A stretch of 46,508 nt of DNA, taken from assembly GCA_947461795.1 (NCBI GenBank), contig CANHMG010000008.1, positions 1 to 46,508 on the forward strand, in the 5' to 3' direction. A program made the position numbers and the translations under genes. The stretch's first letter is position 1, and each line of letters starts with the position of its first letter. Under the pieces are notes generated by a model, which saw nothing but the letters and a program-made list of their open reading frames with translations, was not told the origin of the DNA and made no database searches. Origin of the DNA: Flavobacteriaceae bacterium (GTDB lineage Bacteria > Bacteroidota > Bacteroidia > Flavobacteriales > Flavobacteriaceae). Below are positions 33,882 through 42,170 of the stretch, one piece after another.

Positions 33882-34330
33882 TATGGTTTTGAATTATTAT
33901 TCGCATTTGTTTGTTGTTCCACGTGAAACAATTTAATTTTCTCGTCTTCTTTTAGACGCATTTCTTTTTTGTCCTCAACAGACTTGTCTTTATATCCACA
34001 ATAATGAAGCAGGCCATGAACCATCACTCTTAATAATTCCTCTTCAAAAGAGACTTTAAATTCCAGAGCGTTTTCTTGAACTCTTTGAATCGATATAAAA
34101 ATATCTCCATGTAGTTCGTTTCCTACAGAATAGTCAAAGCTAATGATGTCAGTTAGTGTGTCGTGATTTAGATATTGTTGATTAATTTCAATTAGAAAAT
34201 CATCATCGCAAAAGATGTAATTGATATCTCCTCCCTTTTTATTTTCAGAGAGAATAACTCTTGAAAGCCAATTAGAATAATCTGCTTTCTTATTCAGTTT
34301 AAACTTTGTTTCGTAATTAAAACTAATCAT
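33881..34330 (-). CDS. ybeY: Endoribonuclease YbeY
   Basis: A 149-residue YbeY, a metal-dependent RNase involved in 16S rRNA 3'-end maturation and ribosome quality control. The metal motif reads VHGLLHYCGYKDK. The first two histidines of the H-x3-H-x5-H motif are present, but the third position is Asp rather than His, a substitution I believe is common in Bacteroidota. The C-terminal tail LFHVEQQTNANNNSKP is encoded across a perfect parS site. Its start overlaps the DUF4175 gene by 8 bases. Confidence 0.92.
   Translation of the reverse strand: MISFNYETKFKLNKKADYSNWLSRVILSENKKGGDINYIFCDDDFLIEINQQYLNHDTLTDIISFDYSVGNELHGDIFISIQRVQENALEFKVSFEEELLRVMVHGLLHYCGYKDKSVEDKKEMRLKEDEKIKLFHVEQQTNANNNSKP
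33915..33930. promoter_or_regulatory. parS centromere site (16/16)
   Basis: TGTTCCACGTGAAACA is a complete match to TGTTNCACGTGAAACA. It lies within the 3' end of ybeY, in the codons for FHVEQ. It is expected to load ParB and through it SMC, helping segregate the origin region. Confidence 0.88.
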
Positions 34331-37300
34331 CTTTTTTAAAATATTCTTGCACTTTCTGATTGAAATTAGATCGTAAAGGTAAACTTTGTCTATTCAATAT
34401 TTCTACACTATTAAGATATTGTTGTACTGAAGAAGGTAATGCATTAGTCGTGCTATTAAAAGTTTTCTTATTCGTTTCGGATTGACGCTTTTTATCTTCC
34501 CCTTGCTCCTGAACTGCCTTTTGAAGTTTCAATAATTCATACTTCAAATTTAAAGTCTTCTGCAATGTTTCGTTATTAAAGCCTTTATTTAATAATTGCT
34601 TTTCTATCTGTTTCATTTGCTCCAAAGCATTTTGTCCGTTTCCTCCCATTCCCTTTTTATCTAACTCGTTTTGCAAAGCATCTCTTAATTGTTTTTGCTC
34701 TTTGTATATTTCCATAATATTCCTAGCATCTCCTTCACCATCTTCGCCGTTTTCACCATCTTGTCCCTCACCTTCACCGCTTTTTCCATCCTTACCAGAC
34801 TTTCCTTTATCTCCTTGACCAGGTTTATTACCCTCTCCAGGTTTGCTACCCTCACCGGGTTTCTTTCCCTCACCGGGTTTTTTCCCTTCTCCCGGCTTCG
34901 GTCCTTTTTTCATACCTTCTTTCATCTTTTCACTTATCCCGTCTTGTTTCTTTATGATATCTGGAAGTTGCATGCCAGCTCCCTGACCTTTTCCTGGTTT
35001 TGGTTTACCCATTCCTGCGCCTGACAAAGACATTTGCATATTATTAAGCAAATCACTTAAGAAATCTGCTAGTTTATTTGCTGAAGAAACAGAATACTGC
35101 TGATGTGATAACCCTTTGGGTATTTGTGCTTCTACAAGACTTTCTAATGCTTTATCTATATTGTAATGAACATTTCCAATTTCTTTAGTAATATCTTCCG
35201 CTATTTTAGGGTTTCTTAATGACATCGCAAACAAACTGTCATCTACGTGTTTGAATTGTTGCTTTAAATCTTGTTGAATCTTAAGGTTTTTATTAAATGA
35301 TGGCGAACCTCTCTTTAAACCTCTAAATTGTCCCATTACCTCTTCTTGTGAAAATGAATAGGCTAAAAGATTGTCTAATATCTGGCGAAGCATTTTAACA
35401 TCTTCTTCCATTTGTTCCATTTCAGCGCCTTCCATGCTTTGCTCCATTTTCATAGACATTTCTTTCATTTTTTTTGAAGCGCTTTTTTGTTTTGGCTTGG
35501 CTTTATCTTTCTTTTCTTTTTGTAATTCTTCAGAAGCTTTCTTTAAATCTTCATCAATACTTTTCTCTTTTTCTGCATCATTAGGAATATCAATAGGAGC
35601 TTTTAATTCTTTGTTTTCCTTTTGAAGATCTTTTAAATCTTCTTGAATTTTATCAAACTCTTTATTAATTTCATTTTGTTTTTCCGTAGAATTTTCTTTC
35701 TCATTCTCGGCTAACTTGTCTTGCTTTTCTGCCAATTTATCTAATTTATCTGCAAGCTGTTCTGCTTTCTTTTCAACATAATATTTCTTAGTCAACTCAA
35801 CTAATTGCTCTAAATTCTTTGTTTGATTTTTACTGTTTTGCTTGAATTCATCCAGCTTCATCATCAATTCTTCATTCTTAATCTTATCGGTTAATTCTTT
35901 TAGTTCGTCCAAAAGTTTTTTATTCTTCTCTAAATCCTTGTCTGCTTTATCTAACCGTTTTTGTAACTCTTCTTTAAATTCATCCTTTTTATCAGTTTTG
36001 AATTTGTCCAAATTGTCTTTCATTTTCTCAGCAAATTCCTTCATCATATTGTCTTGTTGTTTTTGACGAATGATAAAATCATTAACTTTCTGTTGGTCTT
36101 TAAACTCTAAATTATCTTTCTCTTTATTCGATTTTTGGAGTTTCTCAATTTCGGAAATTTGCTTATCCTGGTTTTTTAAAGATTTCTCTAAACCATTGAT
36201 ATTACTGTTTTGCTGTTGTAAAACTTGATCTTCTTTCTCAACATCCGTAGCAATTCTATTAGAAAAAACAGAAGACTTGCTGCTTTTATAATTGTGAATC
36301 GCATCGTTGTCAAAAACTTCAAAATAATACTCATACGATACGCCTTGTTCAACGGGTAATGTACTTGGAAATGAGAAAACAAATTGATCGTACACCTCTT
36401 TCTTTATATTCAAGATAGCTTTCTTTGTGGTTTGTGGTTTGTCCTTTTCGTAATAAACCACATTCAATTTATACAATCCATAATCATCCGAAATCTGCCC
36501 AATTACATATTTTTTCTCTGTTCGTAAACTGTCTGGTGCATTGTCAACCGTGATTGTTGGAAACTGATCTTTGATAACAGAAATCTGATAATTCAGTTTT
36601 TCATAATTAGAAACTCTATCATTTGAAGTAATAATCTGATATTCTGTATTTTGAAAAATTGATTTAGATAAAGAAAAAAAGTTCTCATTCTTCATAAATG
36701 CAACACTTGATACTAAATCTGTCCAAACTACTTTTTGAGTAGCTTGTGTATTTATTTTCCATAAAACCTTAGTGCCTTCTGGAATTATTGCATTTCCAGA
36801 TCCTTTAATTAATTCCTGTTTTTTATTCAGATAAGACGGAAATATCAATTGCATTTCAAAATTAGCAATCGAAGGTACGGTAATCACTTTCAATTCATAT
36901 TCCTCAGAAGTCACGGTGTTTGCCTCAACATAAAAAGGAATTGAATTTACTGGTTTTGGAAATTTATATTGAAATTCTCCCGGCTTCACCGATTCCATAA
37001 AATAACTTTCGCCTTCAATAAAAATCATTACATTCTCTGGAATCACTTTTCCTTTCGTCTGAATTATTAAAGTGAAATCCTTGTTCTGCTCAGTCTGAAT
37101 TTGTTTGTTTACCACTACAAATTGAAACGGTGCTGGAGGAATAAATTGATTTTTAAAATGGACCACTCTATTCAAGCTTTGAGAAATCATATCGCTGTTT
37201 CCAGATATATAGAAAAAAGCAAAAAACATTAAGGGTAAAATCGCTAAAGGAAGAAATTTTTTATTGCTTTTAAAATTAATGGCATTACTAAACGGAATTG

Positions 37301-37709
37301 GCTGTAAGGAATTGGCTTTCTGATCAATTGAAGCAACGAGTAATTCTGATGGATTGGTGTTGGAAGACAATTGAAGAAAATTAGTCAACTTATCGCTTAC
37401 TTCCGCAAAATGATTTCCAATAATAGTTGAAGCTTCATTGTAATCTATTCCTTTCTGAATTTTAAATAACTTAAAAATCGGAAATAGGATGTAACGCAAC
37501 AATAAAAACAATTCTACTCCAACAAAAGCCCAAAATAAAACAGTTCTTCCTATTGGTTTTAACCAAAGAAAATATTCAATAAAAAGAATAAATAGGAAAT
37601 ACAACAATCCTAAACCAATAAAAAATAATATTCCACGAATCAATTCATTCGTATAATACTTCTTTATAAAAGCTTCTAATTTTTGATAAATAACTCCTGA
37701 AGAATCCAA
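34323..37709 (-). CDS. Large DUF4175 membrane and coiled-coil protein
   Basis: A 1128-residue DUF4175 protein. Two N-terminal helices (about 23-45 and 55-75) and a third at about 150-165 anchor it. An extracytoplasmic beta-rich region follows to about 470, then a highly charged Lys/Glu coiled coil (about 500-770), a Gln/Met-rich part, and a low-complexity stretch of KPGEGK-type hexapeptides and acidic Gly repeats. Function is unknown. The start is TTG at 37709 (DSSGVIYQKLEAF); an in-frame stop lies six codons upstream and there is no ATG before the first membrane helix. A near-consensus TACTTTTA element lies at 37736-37743 (minus strand). It heads the operon with ybeY and mnmG. Confidence 0.85.
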   Translation of the reverse strand: MDSSGVIYQKLEAFIKKYYTNELIRGILFFIGLGLLYFLFILFIEYFLWLKPIGRTVLFWAFVGVELFLLLRYILFPIFKLFKIQKGIDYNEASTIIGNHFAEVSDKLTNFLQLSSNTNPSELLVASIDQKANSLQPIPFSNAINFKSNKKFLPLAILPLMFFAFFYISGNSDMISQSLNRVVHFKNQFIPPAPFQFVVVNKQIQTEQNKDFTLIIQTKGKVIPENVMIFIEGESYFMESVKPGEFQYKFPKPVNSIPFYVEANTVTSEEYELKVITVPSIANFEMQLIFPSYLNKKQELIKGSGNAIIPEGTKVLWKINTQATQKVVWTDLVSSVAFMKNENFFSLSKSIFQNTEYQIITSNDRVSNYEKLNYQISVIKDQFPTITVDNAPDSLRTEKKYVIGQISDDYGLYKLNVVYYEKDKPQTTKKAILNIKKEVYDQFVFSFPSTLPVEQGVSYEYYFEVFDNDAIHNYKSSKSSVFSNRIATDVEKEDQVLQQQNSNINGLEKSLKNQDKQISEIEKLQKSNKEKDNLEFKDQQKVNDFIIRQKQQDNMMKEFAEKMKDNLDKFKTDKKDEFKEELQKRLDKADKDLEKNKKLLDELKELTDKIKNEELMMKLDEFKQNSKNQTKNLEQLVELTKKYYVEKKAEQLADKLDKLAEKQDKLAENEKENSTEKQNEINKEFDKIQEDLKDLQKENKELKAPIDIPNDAEKEKSIDEDLKKASEELQKEKKDKAKPKQKSASKKMKEMSMKMEQSMEGAEMEQMEEDVKMLRQILDNLLAYSFSQEEVMGQFRGLKRGSPSFNKNLKIQQDLKQQFKHVDDSLFAMSLRNPKIAEDITKEIGNVHYNIDKALESLVEAQIPKGLSHQQYSVSSANKLADFLSDLLNNMQMSLSGAGMGKPKPGKGQGAGMQLPDIIKKQDGISEKMKEGMKKGPKPGEGKKPGEGKKPGEGSKPGEGNKPGQGDKGKSGKDGKSGEGEGQDGENGEDGEGDARNIMEIYKEQKQLRDALQNELDKKGMGGNGQNALEQMKQIEKQLLNKGFNNETLQKTLNLKYELLKLQKAVQEQGEDKKRQSETNKKTFNSTTNALPSSVQQYLNSVEILNRQSLPLRSNFNQKVQEYFKKDD
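34732..34903 (-). repeat. In-frame low-complexity repeat coding KPGEGx hexapeptides and acidic Gly units
   Basis: Five consecutive 18-bp units encode KPGEG(K/S/N) or KPGQGD, followed by shorter GxDG/GEGE units. Slippage or recombination here could change the length of the DUF4175 protein without shifting frame. Confidence 0.8.
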
Positions 37710-37842
37710 AGAAAAGTGTTTTATTTAATAACCGATAAAAGTACGATTTTATCTGAATTAGAAAACGTTAAAAAAAACGCAAACTTTTACAATTGGAAAT
37801 CGCAATAAGTTTTACTAATTTTAATTCAAATTCAAACTGATT

Positions 37843-38871
37843 ATGAAATATTTATGGGCATACAGTATTCCATTAATAGGCGTTTTAGGCATTTACTTTG
37901 GCGGTGTTTGGATGTATGCTGCTTTGGTTTTTGCTTTCGTATTCATTCCAATTTTTGAATTGTTATTACCTATTGACACCCGTAATTATGAAAATTCAGA
38001 GGTTGAAGAAAGAAGCCAAAATGTTTATTTTGATATTTTGTTGTACTTAAATGTTCCCATAGTTTTCAGCATACTTATTTATTCTCTTCACAAAATAACC
38101 GCCTACTCCTTGACGCAATCCGAAATTATTGGAATGACAATAAGTGTCGGAATCATTTTAGGTTCTAATGGAATAAATGTCGCACATGAACTCGGACATC
38201 GAACTTCATTTATTGAAAAAATGTTGGGTAAATTGCTTTTAATTCCAAGTCATTATACGCATTTTTTTATCGAACACAATCACGGACATCATCTTCATGT
38301 TTCAACTCCTGAAGATCCATCCACCGCCAAATACAATCAAAATCTTTATTCTTTTTGGATTCAAACCGTACTTGGAACCTATACAAAAGCGTGGAAAATT
38401 CAGCTAAACCTGAATAAAAATGAGAAGCGCACGTTTTTATCTCTCAAAAATGATATGTTCTGGTTTACAATTATTCAAATTTTTTACTTAGTACTTGTTT
38501 ATTACTTCTTTGGGTTAAATGGCTTATGGTTTGCGATTTTTGTCGGTATAGTGGGTTTTTTATTGCTTGAGACAATCAACTACATCGAACATTATGGTTT
38601 GAAAAGAAATCAATTAGCTTCTGGCAGATACGAACGTGTTTCTGAAAAACATTCTTGGAATTCGAATCATATTCTTGGAAGAATCATGTTGTATGAACTC
38701 ACTCGTCACAGCGACCATCATTACAAATCTCAAAAAAAATATCAGGTTTTAGAATACCATGATGTAAGTCCACAAATGCCCTATGGTTATCCTACAAGTA
38801 TGGTTTTGGCATTTTTTCCACCATTATGGTTTGCAGTAATGAATAAAAGAATTCCGCTTGAAATGCGATGA
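37843..38871 (+). CDS. AlkB-type membrane di-iron monooxygenase / fatty acid desaturase family
   Basis: A 342-residue integral membrane protein with about six hydrophobic segments and the histidine clusters of the alkane hydroxylase/desaturase superfamily: HELGHR (about residue 114), EHNHGHHLHV (about 147), the NYIEHYGL box and LTRHSDHHYK. These bind a di-iron centre for oxygen-dependent hydroxylation. Flavobacterial members are often annotated as alkane 1-monooxygenase, but the true substrate could be another lipid or hydrocarbon. No rubredoxin or rubredoxin reductase gene is nearby, so the electron donor is elsewhere. It is monocistronic as far as can be seen. Confidence 0.9.
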   Translation: MKYLWAYSIPLIGVLGIYFGGVWMYAALVFAFVFIPIFELLLPIDTRNYENSEVEERSQNVYFDILLYLNVPIVFSILIYSLHKITAYSLTQSEIIGMTISVGIILGSNGINVAHELGHRTSFIEKMLGKLLLIPSHYTHFFIEHNHGHHLHVSTPEDPSTAKYNQNLYSFWIQTVLGTYTKAWKIQLNLNKNEKRTFLSLKNDMFWFTIIQIFYLVLVYYFFGLNGLWFAIFVGIVGFLLLETINYIEHYGLKRNQLASGRYERVSEKHSWNSNHILGRIMLYELTRHSDHHYKSQKKYQVLEYHDVSPQMPYGYPTSMVLAFFPPLWFAVMNKRIPLEMR

Positions 38872-38925
38872 AAATTCTTCTTCGAATGAGACATACATAA
38901 TCTGAAAATCCAAACCTTGATTTAC

Positions 38926-38933
38926 TATCTTTG
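38926..38933 (+). promoter_or_regulatory. -7 element of gltX
   Basis: TATCTTTG is a perfect TAnnTTTG, 18 bases before the gltX ATG at 38952. Confidence 0.55.
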
Positions 38934-38951
38934 CCGAAAATTTTCAATACC

Positions 38952-40457
38952 ATGTCAAAACCTGTTAGAGTTCGTTTTGCTCCAAGTCCAACCGGACCAT
39001 TACATATTGGTGGCGTTCGTACTGCCTTATTCAATTATTTATTTGCTAAAAAACATAACGGTGTTTTCTTTCTCAGAATAGAAGATACAGACCAAAACCG
39101 CTTTGTTCCAGGAGCCGAACAATACATTTTTGAAGCATTAGACTGGCTCGGAATTGCACCTAGTGAAACCGTTGGAAAGAATGAAAAATATGGTCCATAC
39201 AGACAAAGTGAACGAAAAGCAATTTACAAACAATATGCTGACCAATTAATTGCTTCTGGAAATGCATATTATGCTTTTGATACAGCTGAAGCACTCGATT
39301 TACATAGAAAACAACACGAAGATCAAGGCAAAACTTTTATATACAATTGGCACAATCGTGAAAAACTGGATACTTCATTGGTGCTTTTAAAAGAAGAAAC
39401 GGAAAAACGAATTGCTGTTGGCGAAGATTTCGTCATCCGTTTTAAAACACCTGTTGATGAGACATTACACTTACATGATATTATCCGTGGTGATATTCAA
39501 TTTGAAACCAATCTTTTAGACGATAAAGTTTTGTTCAAAAGCGATGGTATGCCAACCTATCATTTAGCGAATATTGTTGATGATCATTTGATGGAAACTT
39601 CTCACGTAATTCGTGGAGAAGAATGGTTACCATCAATGCCGTTACACGTTTTGTTGTATCGCTCTTTTGAATGGGAAGCGCCAGAATTTGCACATTTACC
39701 TTTAATTTTAAAACCAATTGGTAACGGAAAATTATCCAAACGAGACGGCGATAAATTAGGATTTCCGGTATTTCCACTCGAATGGACAACAGCAGAAGGT
39801 GTGTCATCTGGCTACAGAGAAAACGGATTTTTCCCAGAAGCAGTCATCAATTTCTTAGCGCTTTTAGGCTGGAATGATGGCACTGATAAAGAATTATTTT
39901 CATTAGACGAATTGGTGGAAGCTTTCGATTTGAATCGAGTGCATAAATCGGGAGCCAAGTTTGATCCTGATAAAAACAAATGGTTCAATCACCAATATTT
40001 ACAAAAACAATCGAACGAAAGTTTAGCAAATTCCTTTTTACCAATTCTTAATAATAAAGGGATTTCTATTCCTAAAGAAAAGTTAGTTAGAATAGTTTCT
40101 TTAATTAAAGAACGAGCCCATTTTGTTTCTGAATTTTGGGAAATGAGTGATTTCTTTTTTGAAGCGCCAATGTCTTATGATGAAAAAGCATCGAAAAATT
40201 GGAAAGAAGATACACCAGCATTGATGGGGCAATTGATAGAAATCTTAAAATCTATCGAAGATTTTAATTCAATTAATATAGAAACCATCATAAAAAATTG
40301 GATGACTCAAAACGAAATCGGCATGGGAAAAGTGATGCAACCCTTTCGATTGAGTTTGGTTGGTGCACTCAAAGGGCCACATTTGTTTGATATTGTTGAA
40401 TTGATTGGGAAACAGGAATCTATCAATAGATTAGAGAATGCCATAAAAATGTTATAA
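38952..40457 (+). CDS. gltX: Glutamate--tRNA ligase
   Basis: A 501-residue class I glutamyl-tRNA synthetase. The HIGH-type motif is PSPTGPLHIGG (11-21) and the KMSKS-type motif is GKLSKRDG. RIEDTDQNRFVPGAE and IRGEEWLPSMPLHVLLY are also characteristic. The ATG at 38952 (MSKPVRVRFAPSPTG) is chosen because the longer frame uses a TTG seven codons upstream, inside the promoter. It ends at a strong terminator. glnS is also present in the window, so glutaminyl-tRNA is made directly. Confidence 0.97.
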   Translation: MSKPVRVRFAPSPTGPLHIGGVRTALFNYLFAKKHNGVFFLRIEDTDQNRFVPGAEQYIFEALDWLGIAPSETVGKNEKYGPYRQSERKAIYKQYADQLIASGNAYYAFDTAEALDLHRKQHEDQGKTFIYNWHNREKLDTSLVLLKEETEKRIAVGEDFVIRFKTPVDETLHLHDIIRGDIQFETNLLDDKVLFKSDGMPTYHLANIVDDHLMETSHVIRGEEWLPSMPLHVLLYRSFEWEAPEFAHLPLILKPIGNGKLSKRDGDKLGFPVFPLEWTTAEGVSSGYRENGFFPEAVINFLALLGWNDGTDKELFSLDELVEAFDLNRVHKSGAKFDPDKNKWFNHQYLQKQSNESLANSFLPILNNKGISIPKEKLVRIVSLIKERAHFVSEFWEMSDFFFEAPMSYDEKASKNWKEDTPALMGQLIEILKSIEDFNSINIETIIKNWMTQNEIGMGKVMQPFRLSLVGALKGPHLFDIVELIGKQESINRLENAIKML

Positions 40458-40487
40458 AAAAAACTCCCTAAATAGGGAGTTTTTTTT
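40456..40487. terminator. Bidirectional terminator between gltX and the small beta-barrel gene
   Basis: A run of eight As plus ACTCCC-type stem (40456-40468) pairs perfectly with GGGAGT plus eight Ts (40475-40487) around a 6-base loop. Its right end reaches the stop codon of the convergent gene. Confidence 0.9.
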
Positions 40488-41145
40488 ATAAACTAATTAG
40501 CAGTTGTGCGCCAAGTAATCCGATATTTCCTTTGAATTTATTACCACCATTCAAAGCCTTCAAATCATCGTCTTTATTGAGTTTGTTCATAAAATTATTC
40601 ACTCCATATTGGTAAAAAATAACGGCTTTAACTCTTTTGCTGCCAGCTGTTAACCCAAAATATAAGTTTCCATTAATTGTTGTTACATCAACAATATCTT
40701 CTGCTTTTAAGAGCGTTCCAGTAAGCACATTTGCTTCTTTATTTGATGCCACTTTAAGTTTTCCATTGACTTGTAATACCGGACCAAAATCGACAGCAAA
40801 ATAATCTTCAACAATATTGTAACTCAATAAAAGTCTAACTTGAACACCTTCTACAGTATATTTTACATCTTCTTTTTTAAAGGAAGCATTAACGGTTTCA
40901 AGTGAAAAATTGTTATTGAAAAACTGCATTCCGAAAGTCATGCTGAAATCATTGTAGAAATTTCCTCTTACAGATAATCCACCCATAAAACCCGATTCAG
41001 GTTTTGCTTTAAAATTACTTGACAATAATGACATCTGGCTAATACCCGCAGAAATTCCGATGCGATTGCCATCTTTTTCCCTGTATTGTGCATTCACTTG
41101 AAAACCAATTAAAACAACGGCTAATAGTATAAGAAGTTTTTTCAT
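40486..41145 (-). CDS. Small outer-membrane beta-barrel protein
   Basis: A 219-residue protein with a signal peptide (MKKLLILLAVVLIGFQVNAQ) followed by alternating amphipathic strands rich in Gly and aromatics (GISAGISQMSLLSSNF, GFMGGLSVRGNFYNDFSMTFGM), ending in GLLGAQLLISL. This matches the porin-family/outer-membrane beta-barrel type common in Bacteroidota. The size suggests about eight to ten strands. Its role is unknown. It is convergent with gltX and shares its terminator; no partner gene is evident. Confidence 0.78.
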   Translation of the reverse strand: MKKLLILLAVVLIGFQVNAQYREKDGNRIGISAGISQMSLLSSNFKAKPESGFMGGLSVRGNFYNDFSMTFGMQFFNNNFSLETVNASFKKEDVKYTVEGVQVRLLLSYNIVEDYFAVDFGPVLQVNGKLKVASNKEANVLTGTLLKAEDIVDVTTINGNLYFGLTAGSKRVKAVIFYQYGVNNFMNKLNKDDDLKALNGGNKFKGNIGLLGAQLLISL

Positions 41146-41212
41146 ATTGTAAATTTATAGGCGCTAAAATACTCTGTTTTTGTGGCATTTAGCAGACAAT
41201 TTCTAACAAATA

Positions 41213-41467
41213 TTATGTTTTTTTAAATTTTTTAAACAGCCATTTTACTACATAAGGAAGTGCCATATTGATAATGGTCATATATGATTCGGAGAAAATT
41301 GTTTTGTAGGAACTCAAAAAATTGCTGACAATACCTTGTGGCGTGAAACTTTCTCTGGTTTTTTGAACACTCAACAAAAGTTTTTGATATTGAATTTCTT
41401 TCTCGAGTTTTAGAATTTCTAAATCTTTCTCAATTTCGGCATAGTTGGAATATTTTTTAGCTTCCAT
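41213..41467 (-). CDS. Small DUF6327-like protein
   Basis: An 84-residue protein of the kind annotated DUF6327 in flavobacteria: a short N-terminal coiled coil (EIEKDLEILKLEKEIQYQ), a central region with Pro-Gln-Gly, and an amphipathic or weakly hydrophobic C-terminus (MTIINMALPYVVKWLFKKFKKT). It starts two bases after the stop of the holin-X-like gene, so it belongs to a three-gene operon with that gene and ytxH. Function unknown. Confidence 0.72.
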   Translation of the reverse strand: MEAKKYSNYAEIEKDLEILKLEKEIQYQKLLLSVQKTRESFTPQGIVSNFLSSYKTIFSESYMTIINMALPYVVKWLFKKFKKT

Positions 41468-41469
41468 AA

Positions 41470-41820
41470 TTAGTCGTTAAAAAAGATTTCTGAAAAATTC
41501 TGCATGATTTTACCTTCAACAATTTTGTCTTTTATCAAAAATAAAAAACCGGTAAAAACTAAGTAAACACCCGCAACGATTAAAAAACCTAGCGCGTAAC
41601 TATCTAAAGATATACCAATAGCAAAAGCTGCTGCAACCGAACTAAACAACAAAAACATACTAAAACATAAAAGAATTAAAGTAAATTTTAGAAGCATTGT
41701 AGTCGATTTCATTGCAACTTTAAAACCCCACAATTTATAATAAGCGACACTGCTTTCTATATACGCTTGAGCCTGTTCTTGAATGTCTTCTGTTTGCCCT
41801 TTCAATTCATCAAAAGCCAT
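41470..41820 (-). CDS. Holin-X-like small membrane protein
   Basis: A 116-residue protein with an N-terminal amphipathic helix and two strong membrane helices (about 41-72 and 77-97), with a cytoplasmic C-terminal tail. It resembles chromosomal phage_holin_3_6/Holin-X proteins, which are not phage genes despite the name. There is no phage context here. It lies between YtxH-like and DUF6327-like genes with gaps of 20 and 2 bases and probably forms part of a stress-related envelope module. Confidence 0.75.
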   Translation of the reverse strand: MAFDELKGQTEDIQEQAQAYIESSVAYYKLWGFKVAMKSTTMLLKFTLILLCFSMFLLFSSVAAAFAIGISLDSYALGFLIVAGVYLVFTGFLFLIKDKIVEGKIMQNFSEIFFND

Positions 41821-41840
41821 AAAATAGTATTTAGGTTAAA

Positions 41841-42170
41841 TTATTTCTGGAATTTGGAATTTTGCTTTTTCAAATCTGCCAATTTTGTTTCTAGAAACGA
41901 AATCACATCTTCAGTTTTGTGACTCATATTAGAAACCAAATCATCATATGTTTCTTCTAAATCAAATTGTGTGTTAGACACTTTTGCTTTTAAATCATCA
42001 GAAGCAGTATCTAATTTGTTTTTCAAATTTTTCTTAGCTTCATCCAAACTGTCTTTAATTTTTTCTCTTGTTTTCGATCCTTTATCAGGAGCCATTAAAA
42101 TCCCTGCAACTGCTCCAATTGCAGCTCCGGCTAAAAGTGCTAAAAGTGTTTTTCCTGTGTTGTTAGACAT
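41841..42170 (-). CDS. YtxH domain-containing protein
   Basis: A 109-residue YtxH-family protein. A Gly/Ala-rich membrane helix (about 7-26, LLALLAGAAIGAVAGILMAP) is followed by the typical PDKGSKTREKIKDSLDEAKK and a long charged helix. Related proteins are general-stress induced in other bacteria. It is the first gene of a trio with holin-X-like and DUF6327-like genes. A near-consensus TACCTTTA lies at 42200-42207 on the minus strand, 30 bases before the ATG. Confidence 0.85.
   Translation of the reverse strand: MSNNTGKTLLALLAGAAIGAVAGILMAPDKGSKTREKIKDSLDEAKKNLKNKLDTASDDLKAKVSNTQFDLEETYDDLVSNMSHKTEDVISFLETKLADLKKQNSKFQK

Noticed and set aside
34685-35024. Reading frames on both strands across the low-complexity part of the DUF4175 gene
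   Set aside because: They are shadows of the biased KPGEGK/acidic repeat codons; no signal or family features are seen.
41470-41820. Possible prophage because of a holin-like protein
   Set aside because: No endolysin, integrase, capsid or tail genes are nearby, and this holin-X-like family is chromosomal in Bacteroidota.
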